DNA from: Photobacterium sp. SKA34
GTDB taxonomy: Bacteria; Pseudomonadota; Gammaproteobacteria; Enterobacterales; Vibrionaceae
Assembly: GCF_000153325.1 (NCBI RefSeq)
Contig: NZ_CH724145.1
Span: 1 to 64,000 of the forward strand
Length of the DNA stretch: 64,000 bases
Direction of reading: 5' to 3'
Part shown: positions 30,254-38,829 of the stretch, in pieces
How positions within the stretch are numbered: position 1 is the stretch's first letter
Layout: each line of letters begins with the position of its first letter
Notes under the pieces: model-generated
Seen by the model: only the letters and a program-made list of their open reading frames with translations
What the model was told of the DNA's origin: nothing
The model's database searches: none
Program-made: the position numbers and the translations under genes

Positions 30254-32442
30254 TAAAACTCAGTGACCTTAAATATCAAAGTAAGCTACTTAAAGCACAA
30301 GAAAATGTTGGCGCTCATACTAATTACTTGATTGATGTATTAAAACCGGCCATTGAGCGTGGTGATTGGGATGAACTCGAAAACCTTGATGTTGGTTTTA
30401 CGGTGACAGGAAAATCCTTGGGGAAAATAGGCGACAACAACGCTTGGAGAAACCTACAACCTTATTTCGAACCAAGAGCAAGAGGAACCCTCACCCTTGA
30501 TTTTACATTCGATGGTAAGGTAATAGAGCGTAATCTTAAAAATCAGCTTATCAGTCTCGTGCTTAAAATGATGTGGCTCTCACCTCGTGATTATTCATTT
30601 CACACTCTTTATGATGCATTAAATGACCTCAAAAAAGTGATTACCCCCCTTTTAGATGAAGGGTGTAACACTTTATCAAGTTTAGATTTTGACCGACTCG
30701 AATCGTGGGCACTAACAGGTTTTACAGATATCGACTTTGAAAGAGAAACTATTTACACCGGATTAAATCGCCTTTACACCGAAGCCAGAGGTTTGCCGTT
30801 TGAGGTTAAGCTGAACAAAAAGCTTAACGCCGCTGACTTTGGTTTAGCCATAAAAGATGCTGAGCAGCATACTGTCATTCCACAGCGGCTGTATTACCTT
30901 GGCCTTCAAAAGTCAGAAGCACTGATTACTGACGCTTACGCCCTTCGTGATGAACTAGAACAACTTTCACAATATATTGCCACTTACTCTGATACGGCAT
31001 ATCAGGGGTATGCTAAATATCTGGTCAGTGATAAAGCCCGATTGAAAAACGGTACTATTCGCTGGTATTTATCGAAAACGAGCAAATGGACCAAACAGCG
31101 CACCCTTGCTTTTCAAGCCGCCTTTTTAGCACTGCATTCTCCAAATGAAGAAGAAACATTGACGCTTCTTCAGCGCCATAAATCAGAGATTCACCAAGCG
31201 CACATTGATACCTTCCACACCAAACGTAAGCTAACGATTGGGCCATGGACAATCACCAACCTTAAAGAGGCTCAAAAACTCTTCACACACATTAATGGTG
31301 GCTGCTTATGGGGACTAATGGCTCGAACGGGAATGAGAGCCGATGAAATGTATCATCTGAACACCGCTCAGGGCTGCACGACAGAGGTAATCAAAAGGCA
31401 GAAGATACACGTTATCCATACCGACTTATCAAAAACGACCAAGGGCGCACAATCAATACAAGATGAGTTTGTCACCACCGAGACAGGCATGAAAGCGTAT
31501 GAAGTACTACAAGCGCTGCATTCGCCACTAAGAAAGCGTCATCCAAACTCTCAATCTTTTTTCCATAAAACAAAACAAGACTGTAGTGAAGTAACTAAGA
31601 GGCAATTAGGTAAACATTCACAAGCTTGGTTTGAAAAGGCACTGGGTAAAGCACTGGCGCTTACCAATGAAGACATTGTTGATTTAAAAACATCTGATCC
31701 CAATTTGTCGTTTACCGTTGGTCAGGATTATGTATTTACAGGGCATCAACTTCGTCGCTCTTTTGCCTATTATTTAATAGGTTTTGAACTTTGCAGTTTT
31801 CCGCAACTAAAACAGCAATTTAGCCATGTATCTATGGCAATGACTCGCCACTATGCAAAGAATGCCAGTAAATTTCAAAAGCTTCGGAAACAGAAAACTC
31901 TTGCCAATGCCATTGATGAAGAAAGGGTTAACCAACAAGCCCAAATCTATTTAAACATCTATCAAAAACTGGCAAACAAAGAGCGAGTTGCAGGTGGTAA
32001 AGGCAAAGAGTTTGCGAAAAATATGATGCGGACAGACCGCAACTTATTTAAAGATAAGGTAGACAATGACATGCTTTCTCTTAACTATTGGAAAAAGCAA
32101 ATTCGAACTCAAAACCGCCACATTCATGCCGTTGCGCCGGGCATATATTGCACCTCGACTTCCTGTAGTTTAAGAACGCAAGTTAACCTCATAGAATGTG
32201 TAGACTGCATGAATGATTTCATCGTTGATGCCGTATTTGCAGAAGCAAAGCGTAAAGAGGCTGAAATACACATGTTATATGACATTGAAAACGATGAGTT
32301 AACCCCTCAAACCGCGTCTGAATCGTATATAAAAATTCAAGCCGCTGAACGTATTTTGAGAGATTTAGATATCGACTTTGAGCCTGTTACCTTTCCCGAT
32401 GAAGTGACAAACATGCTTATCCCATATGGAGTAACATCATAA
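30250..32442 (+). CDS. ginC: GinC-like tyrosine recombinase
   Basis: A 730-residue recombinase-like protein, third in the operon. Catalytic-type residues are R363 (TGMRADEMY), H499 and R502 (GHQLRRSF), H526 (FSHVSMAMT) and Y535 (TRHYAKN). A long N-terminal region (about 1-330) has no domain I recognise. A C-terminal Cys group (CTSTSC and CVDC near 635-660) may bind metal. Both ends overlap neighbours (ATGA with ginB, TAATG with ginD), so the four genes are one translationally coupled unit. Confidence 0.83.
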   Translation: MIKLSDLKYQSKLLKAQENVGAHTNYLIDVLKPAIERGDWDELENLDVGFTVTGKSLGKIGDNNAWRNLQPYFEPRARGTLTLDFTFDGKVIERNLKNQLISLVLKMMWLSPRDYSFHTLYDALNDLKKVITPLLDEGCNTLSSLDFDRLESWALTGFTDIDFERETIYTGLNRLYTEARGLPFEVKLNKKLNAADFGLAIKDAEQHTVIPQRLYYLGLQKSEALITDAYALRDELEQLSQYIATYSDTAYQGYAKYLVSDKARLKNGTIRWYLSKTSKWTKQRTLAFQAAFLALHSPNEEETLTLLQRHKSEIHQAHIDTFHTKRKLTIGPWTITNLKEAQKLFTHINGGCLWGLMARTGMRADEMYHLNTAQGCTTEVIKRQKIHVIHTDLSKTTKGAQSIQDEFVTTETGMKAYEVLQALHSPLRKRHPNSQSFFHKTKQDCSEVTKRQLGKHSQAWFEKALGKALALTNEDIVDLKTSDPNLSFTVGQDYVFTGHQLRRSFAYYLIGFELCSFPQLKQQFSHVSMAMTRHYAKNASKFQKLRKQKTLANAIDEERVNQQAQIYLNIYQKLANKERVAGGKGKEFAKNMMRTDRNLFKDKVDNDMLSLNYWKKQIRTQNRHIHAVAPGIYCTSTSCSLRTQVNLIECVDCMNDFIVDAVFAEAKRKEAEIHMLYDIENDELTPQTASESYIKIQAAERILRDLDIDFEPVTFPDEVTNMLIPYGVTS

Positions 32443-32945
32443 TGTCACAAGCAACTAAAAATAAGCTAATCAGTGCGTTAGAAAGGCTTTTGGATGGTGA
32501 CATAACCAAGTTAACATCGAAAGAGCTTCGTAACAAAGCTCGCAAGGGCAAGCTCAAAATTAACAATAGTAATGTTGAAAAAGAAGCGGGTCTGTCTGCT
32601 GGCGCACTCAGAAGGCATGATGACGTTGTTTTAATGATAAAAAACATGTCATTAGAGGCGCAACTTGCTCAAGATGAAACCACGCACTCCCCCATTGAAG
32701 TTCTTCAAAAAGAAATTAAGTCACTCAAAGGTGAGAGGACGCAAGCAAATAAAAAGAAAAAAGAATATTACGACGAAGCTAAAAGCCATAAAGAGGCGTT
32801 AGCTGCTCAAGCTGCCACGCATATCAAAATCGTTCAAGAGTTGATGGATATGTTGCATGAAAGTCAGCGAGAAAAAGCAATGGATAAAATCGTATCGACC
32901 CGTTCCGATAACATTATTACTCCACAATTTAAAAAGCCAAAGTAG
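32442..32945 (+). CDS. ginD: GinD-like small coiled-coil protein
   Basis: A 167-residue charged protein, last gene of the gin operon. Residues about 85-155 are rich in Lys, Glu and Gln with heptad-like spacing and are probably coiled coil; the N-terminal part (GLSAGALRRHDDVV) may be a small DNA-binding helix pair. Published GInts end their operon with a small protein of this kind that is needed for integration and excision. It also recalls the small third protein of Tn554-type elements. Confidence 0.8.
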   Translation: MSQATKNKLISALERLLDGDITKLTSKELRNKARKGKLKINNSNVEKEAGLSAGALRRHDDVVLMIKNMSLEAQLAQDETTHSPIEVLQKEIKSLKGERTQANKKKKEYYDEAKSHKEALAAQAATHIKIVQELMDMLHESQREKAMDKIVSTRSDNIITPQFKKPK

Positions 32946-32969
32946 CTTTTCACTCTGTAATTTAAAAAC

Positions 32970-32999
32970 GTCCTGCCTAGTGTAATCACTAGACAGGAC
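32970..32999 (+). terminator. Hairpin after the gin operon
   Basis: A 13-bp stem with one mismatch, GTCCTGCCTAGTG (32970-32982) and CACTAGACAGGAC (32987-32999), with a TAAT loop. No T-run follows. It marks the border between the gin operon and the cargo bcp. Confidence 0.55.
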
Positions 33000-33112
33000 A
33001 CTGAATTATCGATAAAAATGTACACTCTAACGTAATAAAAATACTCTAAAAAGGACGTAGGAAATATCGCTACGCCACACACCACTAATTAAGAAAGTAA
33101 GGAAAAAAACCG

Positions 33113-33577
33113 ATGGCAATAGAAGCTGGACAAACTGCACCTGATTTTACCCTGAATGACCAAGACAATAACCCAGTAACGCTATCTGAGCTGCAAGGAA
33201 AGAAAGTACTGCTGTACTTCTACCCACGAGCGTCAACACCAGGCTGTACCGTTCAGGCTCAAGGACTGCGTGATACTAAAGCTGAACTAGATGCTCACAA
33301 TGTTGTTGTGCTTGGTGTAAGCCCTGATACCCCAAAAAAACTGACGAACTTTATCAACAAGCAAGAACTGAACTTCACTCTTCTAGCCGATGAAGAACAT
33401 GCAGTATGTGAAAAGTACGGGGTTTGGCAACTGAAGAAGTTCATGGGCAAAGAGAACATGGGTGTTGTAAGAACAAGCTTCCTGATTGATGAGTCTGGCA
33501 ACCTTGAACATGTGTTCAACAAGTTTAAGACCAAAGATCACCACGAAGTTGTATTGGACTACCTAAACAGCAAATAA
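33113..33577 (+). CDS. bcp: Island-borne complete Bcp peroxiredoxin
   Basis: A 154-residue peroxiredoxin of the BCP/PrxQ family, which reduces hydroperoxides. It is the same length as the restored host bcp but clearly divergent. It keeps peroxidatic C45 in TPGCTVQAQGLRD, but the resolving Cys five residues later is Gln50. Another Cys is in EEHAVCEKYG (near 103). AAGGA lies upstream of ATG 33113. It is the first cargo gene, directly after ginD, and most likely supplies Bcp function lost by the island's insertion. With Gln50 it may work by a 1-Cys mechanism. Confidence 0.93.
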   Translation: MAIEAGQTAPDFTLNDQDNNPVTLSELQGKKVLLYFYPRASTPGCTVQAQGLRDTKAELDAHNVVVLGVSPDTPKKLTNFINKQELNFTLLADEEHAVCEKYGVWQLKKFMGKENMGVVRTSFLIDESGNLEHVFNKFKTKDHHEVVLDYLNSK

Positions 33578-33616
33578 CCGTCCATCAATAAGTAACTCTT
33601 TCACTTGGAGGCAGGC

Positions 33617-34273
33617 ATGATTGGTTATATTCGAGTATCAGATACACAGAAAGCCGATGGCGAATCTCAAAGAGAAGCGATTCAGGCTTATGCCACTAAA
33701 CGTGGCATACAGATATCAGATTGGATCGAAGAACATGTGTCAGCTTCCAAGACAGAACTGAGTGAGCGAAAGTTATCTTCTCTCATCACCTCTCAACAAA
33801 GCCTGATTGTATCGGATATCACTCGATTAGGTCGTCATAAGGTTATGGAGTTGGTCGGTGCTATAGGCCAAATAGCCTCATATGGTGAATTACATCTCGC
33901 ATATAACGATACTGTCATAAGCTCAGAAAATGTTGATAACGCTGATATCATTTTTACAGTTATAGGACAGTCCTTTGCCAGCGCAGTAGAGGCTCAGAAA
34001 CGTTCTGAGCGAGCTAAAGCAGGTCATGCCAGACGAAAAGCCAGTGGGCTATCATCTGGTCGTCAAAAGGGACAAAAAGTTAAATCCAAACTTGATGAAC
34101 ATACTGCGTTTATATTAAGCCTCCTCGACGCCAAGACCTCCAAAGCTGAAATCTTAAGAAAACTAAACGAACGCGGTGTTTCGATTTCTAGAAGTAGATT
34201 TTACTCTTGGCTGGAAGATCGGGGACTGCATAACAAGAAAGCTGAGTTTCAGGCTGATATGTTCTTTGAATAG
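33617..34273 (+). CDS. Serine recombinase (resolvase/invertase family)
   Basis: A 218-residue small serine recombinase. The MIGYIRVS start, the SDITRLGR segment and the EAQKRSERAKAGHARRKA helix are typical. The C-terminal about 45 residues (KAEILRKLNERGVSISRSRFYSWL) form the helix-turn-helix. The nucleophile would be the Ser of YIRVS. ATG 33617 is used because GGAGG lies 5 bases upstream; the in-frame TTG at 33605 precedes that site. It is 39 bp after the cargo bcp. No flanking invertible segment is evident, so its target is unknown. Confidence 0.88.
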   Translation: MIGYIRVSDTQKADGESQREAIQAYATKRGIQISDWIEEHVSASKTELSERKLSSLITSQQSLIVSDITRLGRHKVMELVGAIGQIASYGELHLAYNDTVISSENVDNADIIFTVIGQSFASAVEAQKRSERAKAGHARRKASGLSSGRQKGQKVKSKLDEHTAFILSLLDAKTSKAEILRKLNERGVSISRSRFYSWLEDRGLHNKKAEFQADMFFE

Positions 34274-34325
34274 CTTAATGGCCAACCCCATTTAAAGACA
34301 TAACTCATTTTATAGACAATACACA

Positions 34326-34359
34326 ACAGTCTTTCTGAAACTAACGTTGGAAAGACTGT
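34326..34359. repeat. Inverted repeat after the serine recombinase
   Basis: Perfect 10-bp arms ACAGTCTTTC (34326-34335) and GAAAGACTGT (34350-34359) with a 14-base loop, in the gap between the recombinase and the converging helicase gene. It could be a terminator without a T-run or a recombinase site. Confidence 0.4.
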
Positions 34360-34437
34360 ATGGTACGCTCCTACTAACCTGACATCAGTCAAAGTATATT
34401 GGCGGCATTGAACTAGAGCGAACAGAACATATTTAAA

Positions 34438-35534
34438 CTATATAAAAGCTGAGATGACGCGCTGTTTAAAAGCCCCTAATCTCAGTTCTTCAATTGCAAT
34501 AAAGGCATCTGCTGAATTGGTATTGACGTTAGTCGTCTTCCCCCAGATCAACTCTGAGTTCGTTTCATCCCGTTCTTCTAACCGATTATTTTCATTTAGG
34601 TGAATACATTGAGCTTTTTCTTCTAACTCAATTGCATTGGTTATCTTTGTAAACAGACAAGAATCAGGAATATCTTGTTCAATCCGCTCAGAAAACTCTA
34701 TTAGGCTTTGTTCTGCGAACGTGAAGAGCCACGCTTGTTGATCAATTAAGCTATTTACTCGGAGGATACGTCCTAAAATCTGCCTAAAATACAATTCTGT
34801 TTTGACCGAACTCATGTGACAACAAACTTGAAGTCGAGGTATATCAGTACCTTCGCTGATCATTCCAACACTGACAATCCATTGAGCATCGCTTTTACGA
34901 TAGCGTTCGATTTCGGCTAAAGGTTCTGCATGACGGTAAGTCACGATTGAGACTGTTTGAGCGTACGTTTGAGAGAGTATCTTTTGGATTGTTTGAGCGT
35001 GCTGAACGGAAGAGGCAACAACTAACCCTCCAGCATTAAGTGATTGAGTTCGAATTTCCGCAAGTTTCTTACAGCCGAGCCCTAGTAAATACTCCATCGC
35101 TTCTTGGTTATGTATAACACTTTGATATGAAGTTTTTGTTTGCTTTAACATTTCTAAAATTGAAGAAAACGATTCAACTTTTTTATCGCTGGTTACTGAA
35201 AGATGCTCGTTATCAACCAGTACCAACTTTGGAGAACGGCAGACCTTATCAAAAATTGCTTGCTTTAAGGTATATTGATAATCAACGAGAATTTTACCTT
35301 CAGGGTCACTATATTCAGACATTACTATTGGTAGAGAGTCAGAACGCCATGGAGTACCAGACATGGCAAGTGTGTAAGTAGCAAGCCCTTGAATCTTCGT
35401 AAGTACTTGTTGTCCCCAAACATTTGCATTTTCAAGCTCAGATCCTGAGCAATGGTGAATTTCATCAAATACTACAAATACTCGATGGTTACGTAACGTC
35501 TTCCAAAAATCATCATTAATAAATTGAATGGATT
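34438..35534 (-). pseudogene. SF2 helicase, C-terminal part (split by IS66)
   Basis: The larger part of a superfamily-2 DEAD/DEAH-like helicase. It carries the Walker B box FDEIHHCSG, motif III MSGTPWR, a second RecA domain with GMISEGTDIPRL, and motif VI FRQILGRILR. The frame begins inside the IS target duplication (35527-35534) and continues the sequence broken at 37925. With one copy of the duplication removed, the two parts join in frame as QSIQFINDD, giving 457 residues. An ATG just inside the IS end could start a truncated protein lacking Walker A, which would not be an active ATPase. Confidence 0.9.
35527..35534. repeat. 8-bp target-site duplication, left copy
   Basis: AATGGATT directly abuts the IS left end and is repeated exactly at 37925-37932. 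IS66-family elements make 8-bp duplications. Perfect identity implies a fairly recent insertion. Confidence 0.95.
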
Positions 35535-35568
35535 GTAAACGCCCCATGAACCCACGGGGCGATATTTG

Positions 35569-37114
35569 TTAGTGTTTGAGGTTCCAAGGTAGGAGTGCAT
35601 CGATATCGGGCTCAGCTTTCGCGAGCTCTTTCATGCACTTGACCATGTAGTCGTAGAGGATAAGGCCGTTGGCTTTCGCAGTCTCGACGATGCTGTAAAG
35701 CATCGCACTCGCATCAGCACCATTTGGCGTGTTCGAGAACAACCAGTTCTTTCTGCCAATGACCAGCGGTTTAATTGCGCGTTCAGCGCGGTTATTGTCT
35801 ATCGATAAGTGACCGTCATCGATATAGCGGATCACCTTCGGCCATTGGCCGAGCGTGTATTTTATCGCTTTACCCAGCGGGCTAGACGCTATCACTTGTT
35901 GAGATGTCATCCACTCGTACAACTCGTCCAGTATCGGTTTGCTATGCAGTTGACGTTCTGCTTTTCGTGTTTCGACAGTCGCACCTTTTAAGCGCGATTC
36001 TATCCCATAGAGCTTCTGGATTTTGGCCAGCGCTTTATCTGCTTTGCCTGACTTACCTTTACCTTGAAGCTTCTTAGCCTCCATGAACTTTCGCCGTGCA
36101 TGTGCCATGCAGCCAACATTGGTGACGTGATAAAGACCATCATAGGCACCATAGCCATCGGTTTGTAGATAACCACTGTAATCCCCCAAGAAGGCAACAG
36201 GGCATGCCCTCGCGCGACTGTTTTGATAGTCGTACAAGGCAATATTCTTCACATTGGGGAGTGCGGCTTCTGGCGAGTCTGCGCCCGAGCAGTAGAGCCA
36301 CATGTAACACTGTTTTTCTTCCTTGAGAACATTGAGTGGCGTTTCATCCGCCTGGACCACCACTTGTTGAAGTAGGTGCTCTTTTAGAGCGGCATAGAGT
36401 GGTTTGAACTTCTCACTAACTTGGATAACCCATCTGGCCATAGTGGTTCGTGATAGCTCGATTCCCGACTGGGTAAACAGCGACTCTTGGCGGTAAAGTG
36501 GCATCGCGTACTGGTATTTGCCAAGAATGATGTTGGCAAGCAAGCTTTCTGTGGCAAAGCTCTTCGGGATAATGCTTTGCGGTGCTGGCTTTTGAACGAT
36601 GTGATTGCTGTCTTCAGTTTGCTCGCACTGGCGGCAAGCATATTTAGGGCGAACATATTCCAGCACTTTGAGTACGGCTGGCGAAAACTCCAGCTTTTCA
36701 CTGCTGTCTTCACCGATTTTATGCAGGTCATGATTGCAGCATGCACACTGCTTTTCATGGTCGTCTAAATCAAGTTCGATAACTTCACGAGGTAAGGTCT
36801 TTGGAAGAGGCTTACGCTTACCGCGTTTCTTCGTTGTGGTTGTGGTGGTCGTCGTAACCTCAACCTCTTCTTCCTTAGCGGCTTCACATTCCGCTTCGTT
36901 GAGACGTCACCTTGAGATTCATCGTAGGCTTTAACGCCTCCGAGCGTTTTGCGAACTGGCGGTCGAAAGCCAGTTTGAGTTGCTCAAGCAGAGATTGACG
37001 CTCTTGTTTCCACTGAGATTCGCTGTGTTTTTGCAACGCCAACAACTCTTTCACCATCGCTTGTAGCTCGGCAACATCTTGGCTTTCTGGGTTGATATTT
37101 GGCGTCTTTTTCAT
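35569..37114 (-). pseudogene. tnpC: IS66 transposase TnpC, frameshifted
   Basis: The DDE transposase of the IS66 element. The N-terminal zipper and QFAKRSEALK region run from 37114 until the frame leaves near 36925 and stops at 36884. The matching frame then resumes from about 36907 (NEAECEAAKEEE) to 35569, including a zinc-finger stretch (CACC and CRQC) and the catalytic core with VVQADETPLN, LQTDGYGAYDGL and the RAERAIKPLVIGRKNW region. Two single-base losses within about 30 bp would explain the switch; alternatives are programmed frameshifting or sequencing error. A seven-threonine tract follows the lesion. Confidence 0.82.
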
Positions 37115-37173
37115 GGCATTTATTATACTAAAGTCATGCCGTTAACGCTTGGTGGATATAGCTTTATTATCGA

Positions 37174-37527
37174 TTAAGTCATTGTAAAATCGTTTATTTG
37201 AACGGGTTTATGGCCGATAATCGTGAAGCCAGAAAGCAGTCTATCAAGCTCGCATTGAGTCAGGGTAAACACGTCATTTTTCTCTTTTGACGGCCATTTA
37301 TACTTGGCTTTTTCAAGGCGTTTATACCAAAGTGCAAAGCCTGTTTTATCCCAGTACAACACTTTGATTTTGTCGCGCTGTTTATTGGTAAACAGGAATA
37401 GTGCGCCGCTTCCCAAGGGTAAATCGGTGTCACTTTCGATAATCGCCGCGAGGCCATTGATGGACTTTCTAAAATCGACACTCTCACGATACAGATAAAT
37501 ATCTGGTGCACTTAGCATATGTTTCAT
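37174..37527 (-). CDS. tnpB: IS66 accessory protein TnpB
   Basis: A 117-residue IS66 Orf2-like protein, with the family stretches VDFRKSINGLAAII, LFLFTNKQRDKIKVLYWD and GFALWYKRLE. It is needed with TnpA and TnpC for IS66 transposition, with an unclear biochemical role. The ATG overlaps the tnpA stop by 4 bases. Confidence 0.93.
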   Translation of the reverse strand: MKHMLSAPDIYLYRESVDFRKSINGLAAIIESDTDLPLGSGALFLFTNKQRDKIKVLYWDKTGFALWYKRLEKAKYKWPSKEKNDVFTLTQCELDRLLSGFTIIGHKPVQINDFTMT

Positions 37528-37844
37528 GACAAGGCTCCAATGAGTTCTGCCAGGTAGGCAGCGGGCGTGCCTTGAGGAATACTCAGCTCAACGTCGTTGA
37601 CAAAAAGTGTCATATTCGCGGTAGGTATTTGCGTCATATGGTAACGTGTTGTCTGCTCTACAACGTTTGCTTTGACGAAGCCGTTAGTCTGTGGTGTTTG
37701 AAGGTGTGTTAACTGTTGGCGTTTGGCATGAAACGTGGAAAGACTTAATCCGTGATGTTCACAAAAAGCACGTTGAGTGAGTTGGCTGGATTCATAGCAC
37801 TCAAACAAAGTCTGCCATTCTTGATTGGTACGTCGTGTTGCCAT
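37524..37844 (-). CDS. tnpA: IS66 accessory protein TnpA
   Basis: A 106-residue small protein with a helix-turn-helix of the IS66 TnpA type (RAFCEHHGLSLSTFHAKRQQ near 27-46). It is the first gene of the element, 80 bp inside the right end, and overlaps tnpB. Confidence 0.9.
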   Translation of the reverse strand: MATRRTNQEWQTLFECYESSQLTQRAFCEHHGLSLSTFHAKRQQLTHLQTPQTNGFVKANVVEQTTRYHMTQIPTANMTLFVNDVELSIPQGTPAAYLAELIGALS

Positions 37845-37924
37845 TTTAAATCTCCTTTGGATTGGAGATTTGATCTTATTCTTCGAGTAAAGTGATTAGA
37901 ATGCGGTGTTTATGGCACGCTTAC

Positions 37925-37932
37925 AATGGATT
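37925..37932. repeat. 8-bp target-site duplication, right copy
   Basis: AATGGATT follows the IS end CGCTTAC directly and equals the copy at 35527-35534. Confidence 0.95.
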
Positions 37933-38209
37933 GATATGTTAGTGACTGTCCAATAGAACCTAGACCGCCATTAAATGTACAATTTAAAATCTGAGAAAAG
38001 GTTTTTTTGATTCCATTAGAGACACTTAAAGACGGAGAGAAACACAAAACAAGATCGATCATGTCTTCGGTAAGTAACCTTGATGCAACGGTAGCAGCGA
38101 GCACCGTTTTTCCAGCTCCTGGAGTTGCTTGACAAAAAAAGTGTTGCTTGTTTTCTTTATATTTTTGCAACGCTTGTTCAGAACATTCCGTTTGCCATTT
38201 TCTTAACAC
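37925..38209 (-). pseudogene. SF2 helicase, N-terminal part (split by IS66)
   Basis: The first 95 codons of the helicase, starting MLRKWQTECSEQAL, a type I restriction/UvrB-like Q-motif region. It contains Walker A ATPGAGKTVLAA near residues 28-39. Past the IS junction it gains four foreign residues and stops. Its start overlaps the upstream winged-helix-like gene by 7 bases, so the pair was an operon. The restored 457-residue protein would have both RecA domains of an SF2 translocase. Confidence 0.9.
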
Positions 38210-38727
38210 GATTGTTTTCCTTCGTAGAGCATTTTAAGCACTTTCGTTAATCCATTAACTTTTCCTAGTAGATATGCAGAACGCTCTTTTGCCTCATCTA
38301 GAAGTGTTGTTAATTTAGGTTCCAATTCAGGAAATCGAACATTGAGTGACTGATATTCATCAATCTCACCAAGAACAATTTCCAGCTCTCCTTTATATTG
38401 ATTACATTCATTAACTAACAGTGAATAATCATGTTTCGAAGGCATTTTAACATCGACACTTCCTACTTTTTTTTCAACATTAAGAGCCTTAAAGGAGTCA
38501 GTCTGGAAGTATCGTTTTTGGCGACCACGCCCCTCACTTCTAAGCCATCCTTGCTTTAAAAATCTTAAGATTTGTCGGTAAACTTTTTTTCTCGCTTCAT
38601 CTGAATCAATCTTAGAAGCATTTAAAAAAACATATTCATCCCTCAATTCAATTACTGAAAATCCATCTAATGTTCTTTCAACCAATAACTTATGCATCTC
38701 TGCACTGATTTTTATAGAACGTCTCAT
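38203..38727 (-). CDS. Small winged-helix-like partner of the helicase
   Basis: A 174-residue protein without a family name I can give. Residues about 1-80 look like a winged helix-turn-helix (FSVIELRDEY, then a charged GWLRSEGRGRQKRYF wing). The rest is helical with likely coiled coil (about 95-165). It lies directly upstream of the helicase gene with a 7-base overlap and is divergent from an Xre-type regulator. It may be the DNA-recognition or regulatory partner of the helicase. Since the helicase is broken by IS66, the gene may now be an orphan. Confidence 0.7.
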   Translation of the reverse strand: MRRSIKISAEMHKLLVERTLDGFSVIELRDEYVFLNASKIDSDEARKKVYRQILRFLKQGWLRSEGRGRQKRYFQTDSFKALNVEKKVGSVDVKMPSKHDYSLLVNECNQYKGELEIVLGEIDEYQSLNVRFPELEPKLTTLLDEAKERSAYLLGKVNGLTKVLKMLYEGKQSC

Positions 38728-38749
38728 GTATTACTTATTCCAACAAAAA

Positions 38750-38766
38750 ACTAAGGATTGCTTAGT
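38750..38766. promoter_or_regulatory. Palindromic operator, copy 1
   Basis: ACTAAGGATTGCTTAGT is a perfect palindrome of form ACTAAG-N5-CTTAGT in the divergent promoter region. A second site with the same arms and spacer lies at 38784-38800. The nearby Xre-type repressor is the natural candidate to bind both. Confidence 0.75.
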
Positions 38767-38783
38767 ATACAGAAATCAGTAAA

Positions 38784-38800
38784 ACTAAGAAAATCTTAGT
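38784..38800. promoter_or_regulatory. Palindromic operator, copy 2
   Basis: ACTAAGAAAATCTTAGT has identical arms to the first site and a different 5-base spacer, as expected for a protein-binding site under selection at its arms only. The centres of the two sites are 34 bp apart. Confidence 0.75.
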
Positions 38801-38829
38801 TAACCAGAGCTAATTAGTATGAATAATAA

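Larger units (their letters stand above)
35535..37924 (-). mobile_element. IS66-family insertion sequence
   Basis: A 2390-bp element with the IS66 three-gene set read on the minus strand (tnpA 37844-37524, tnpB 37527-37174, tnpC about 37114-35569). The ends are imperfect inverted repeats beginning GTAA: GTAAACGCCCCATGAAC at the left and, reversed, GTAAGCGTGCCATAAAC at the right. It is bounded by AATGGATT duplications and disrupts the helicase. The tnpC frame is broken, so this copy may not move by itself. Confidence 0.95.

Noticed and set aside
26413..33112. The island might end at the cargo bcp, with that gene being the right-hand part of the host bcp.
   Set aside because: The cargo bcp is complete with its own start, and it differs from the host 5' part. 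The true 3' remainder, in frame and ending correctly, is at 49958-50089.
33113..33577. Cargo bcp as an assembly duplicate of host bcp.
   Set aside because: The protein differs at many positions, including loss of the resolving Cys, so it is a separate gene.
36384..36758. 124-codon minus-strand frame near the tnpC break.
   Set aside because: The +1 frame reading through here gives the known IS66 protein sequence; this one is an out-of-frame shadow.
36734..36934. Plus-strand frame with a Val repeat inside the IS66 element.
   Set aside because: It is the complement of the threonine tract of TnpC, not an independent gene.
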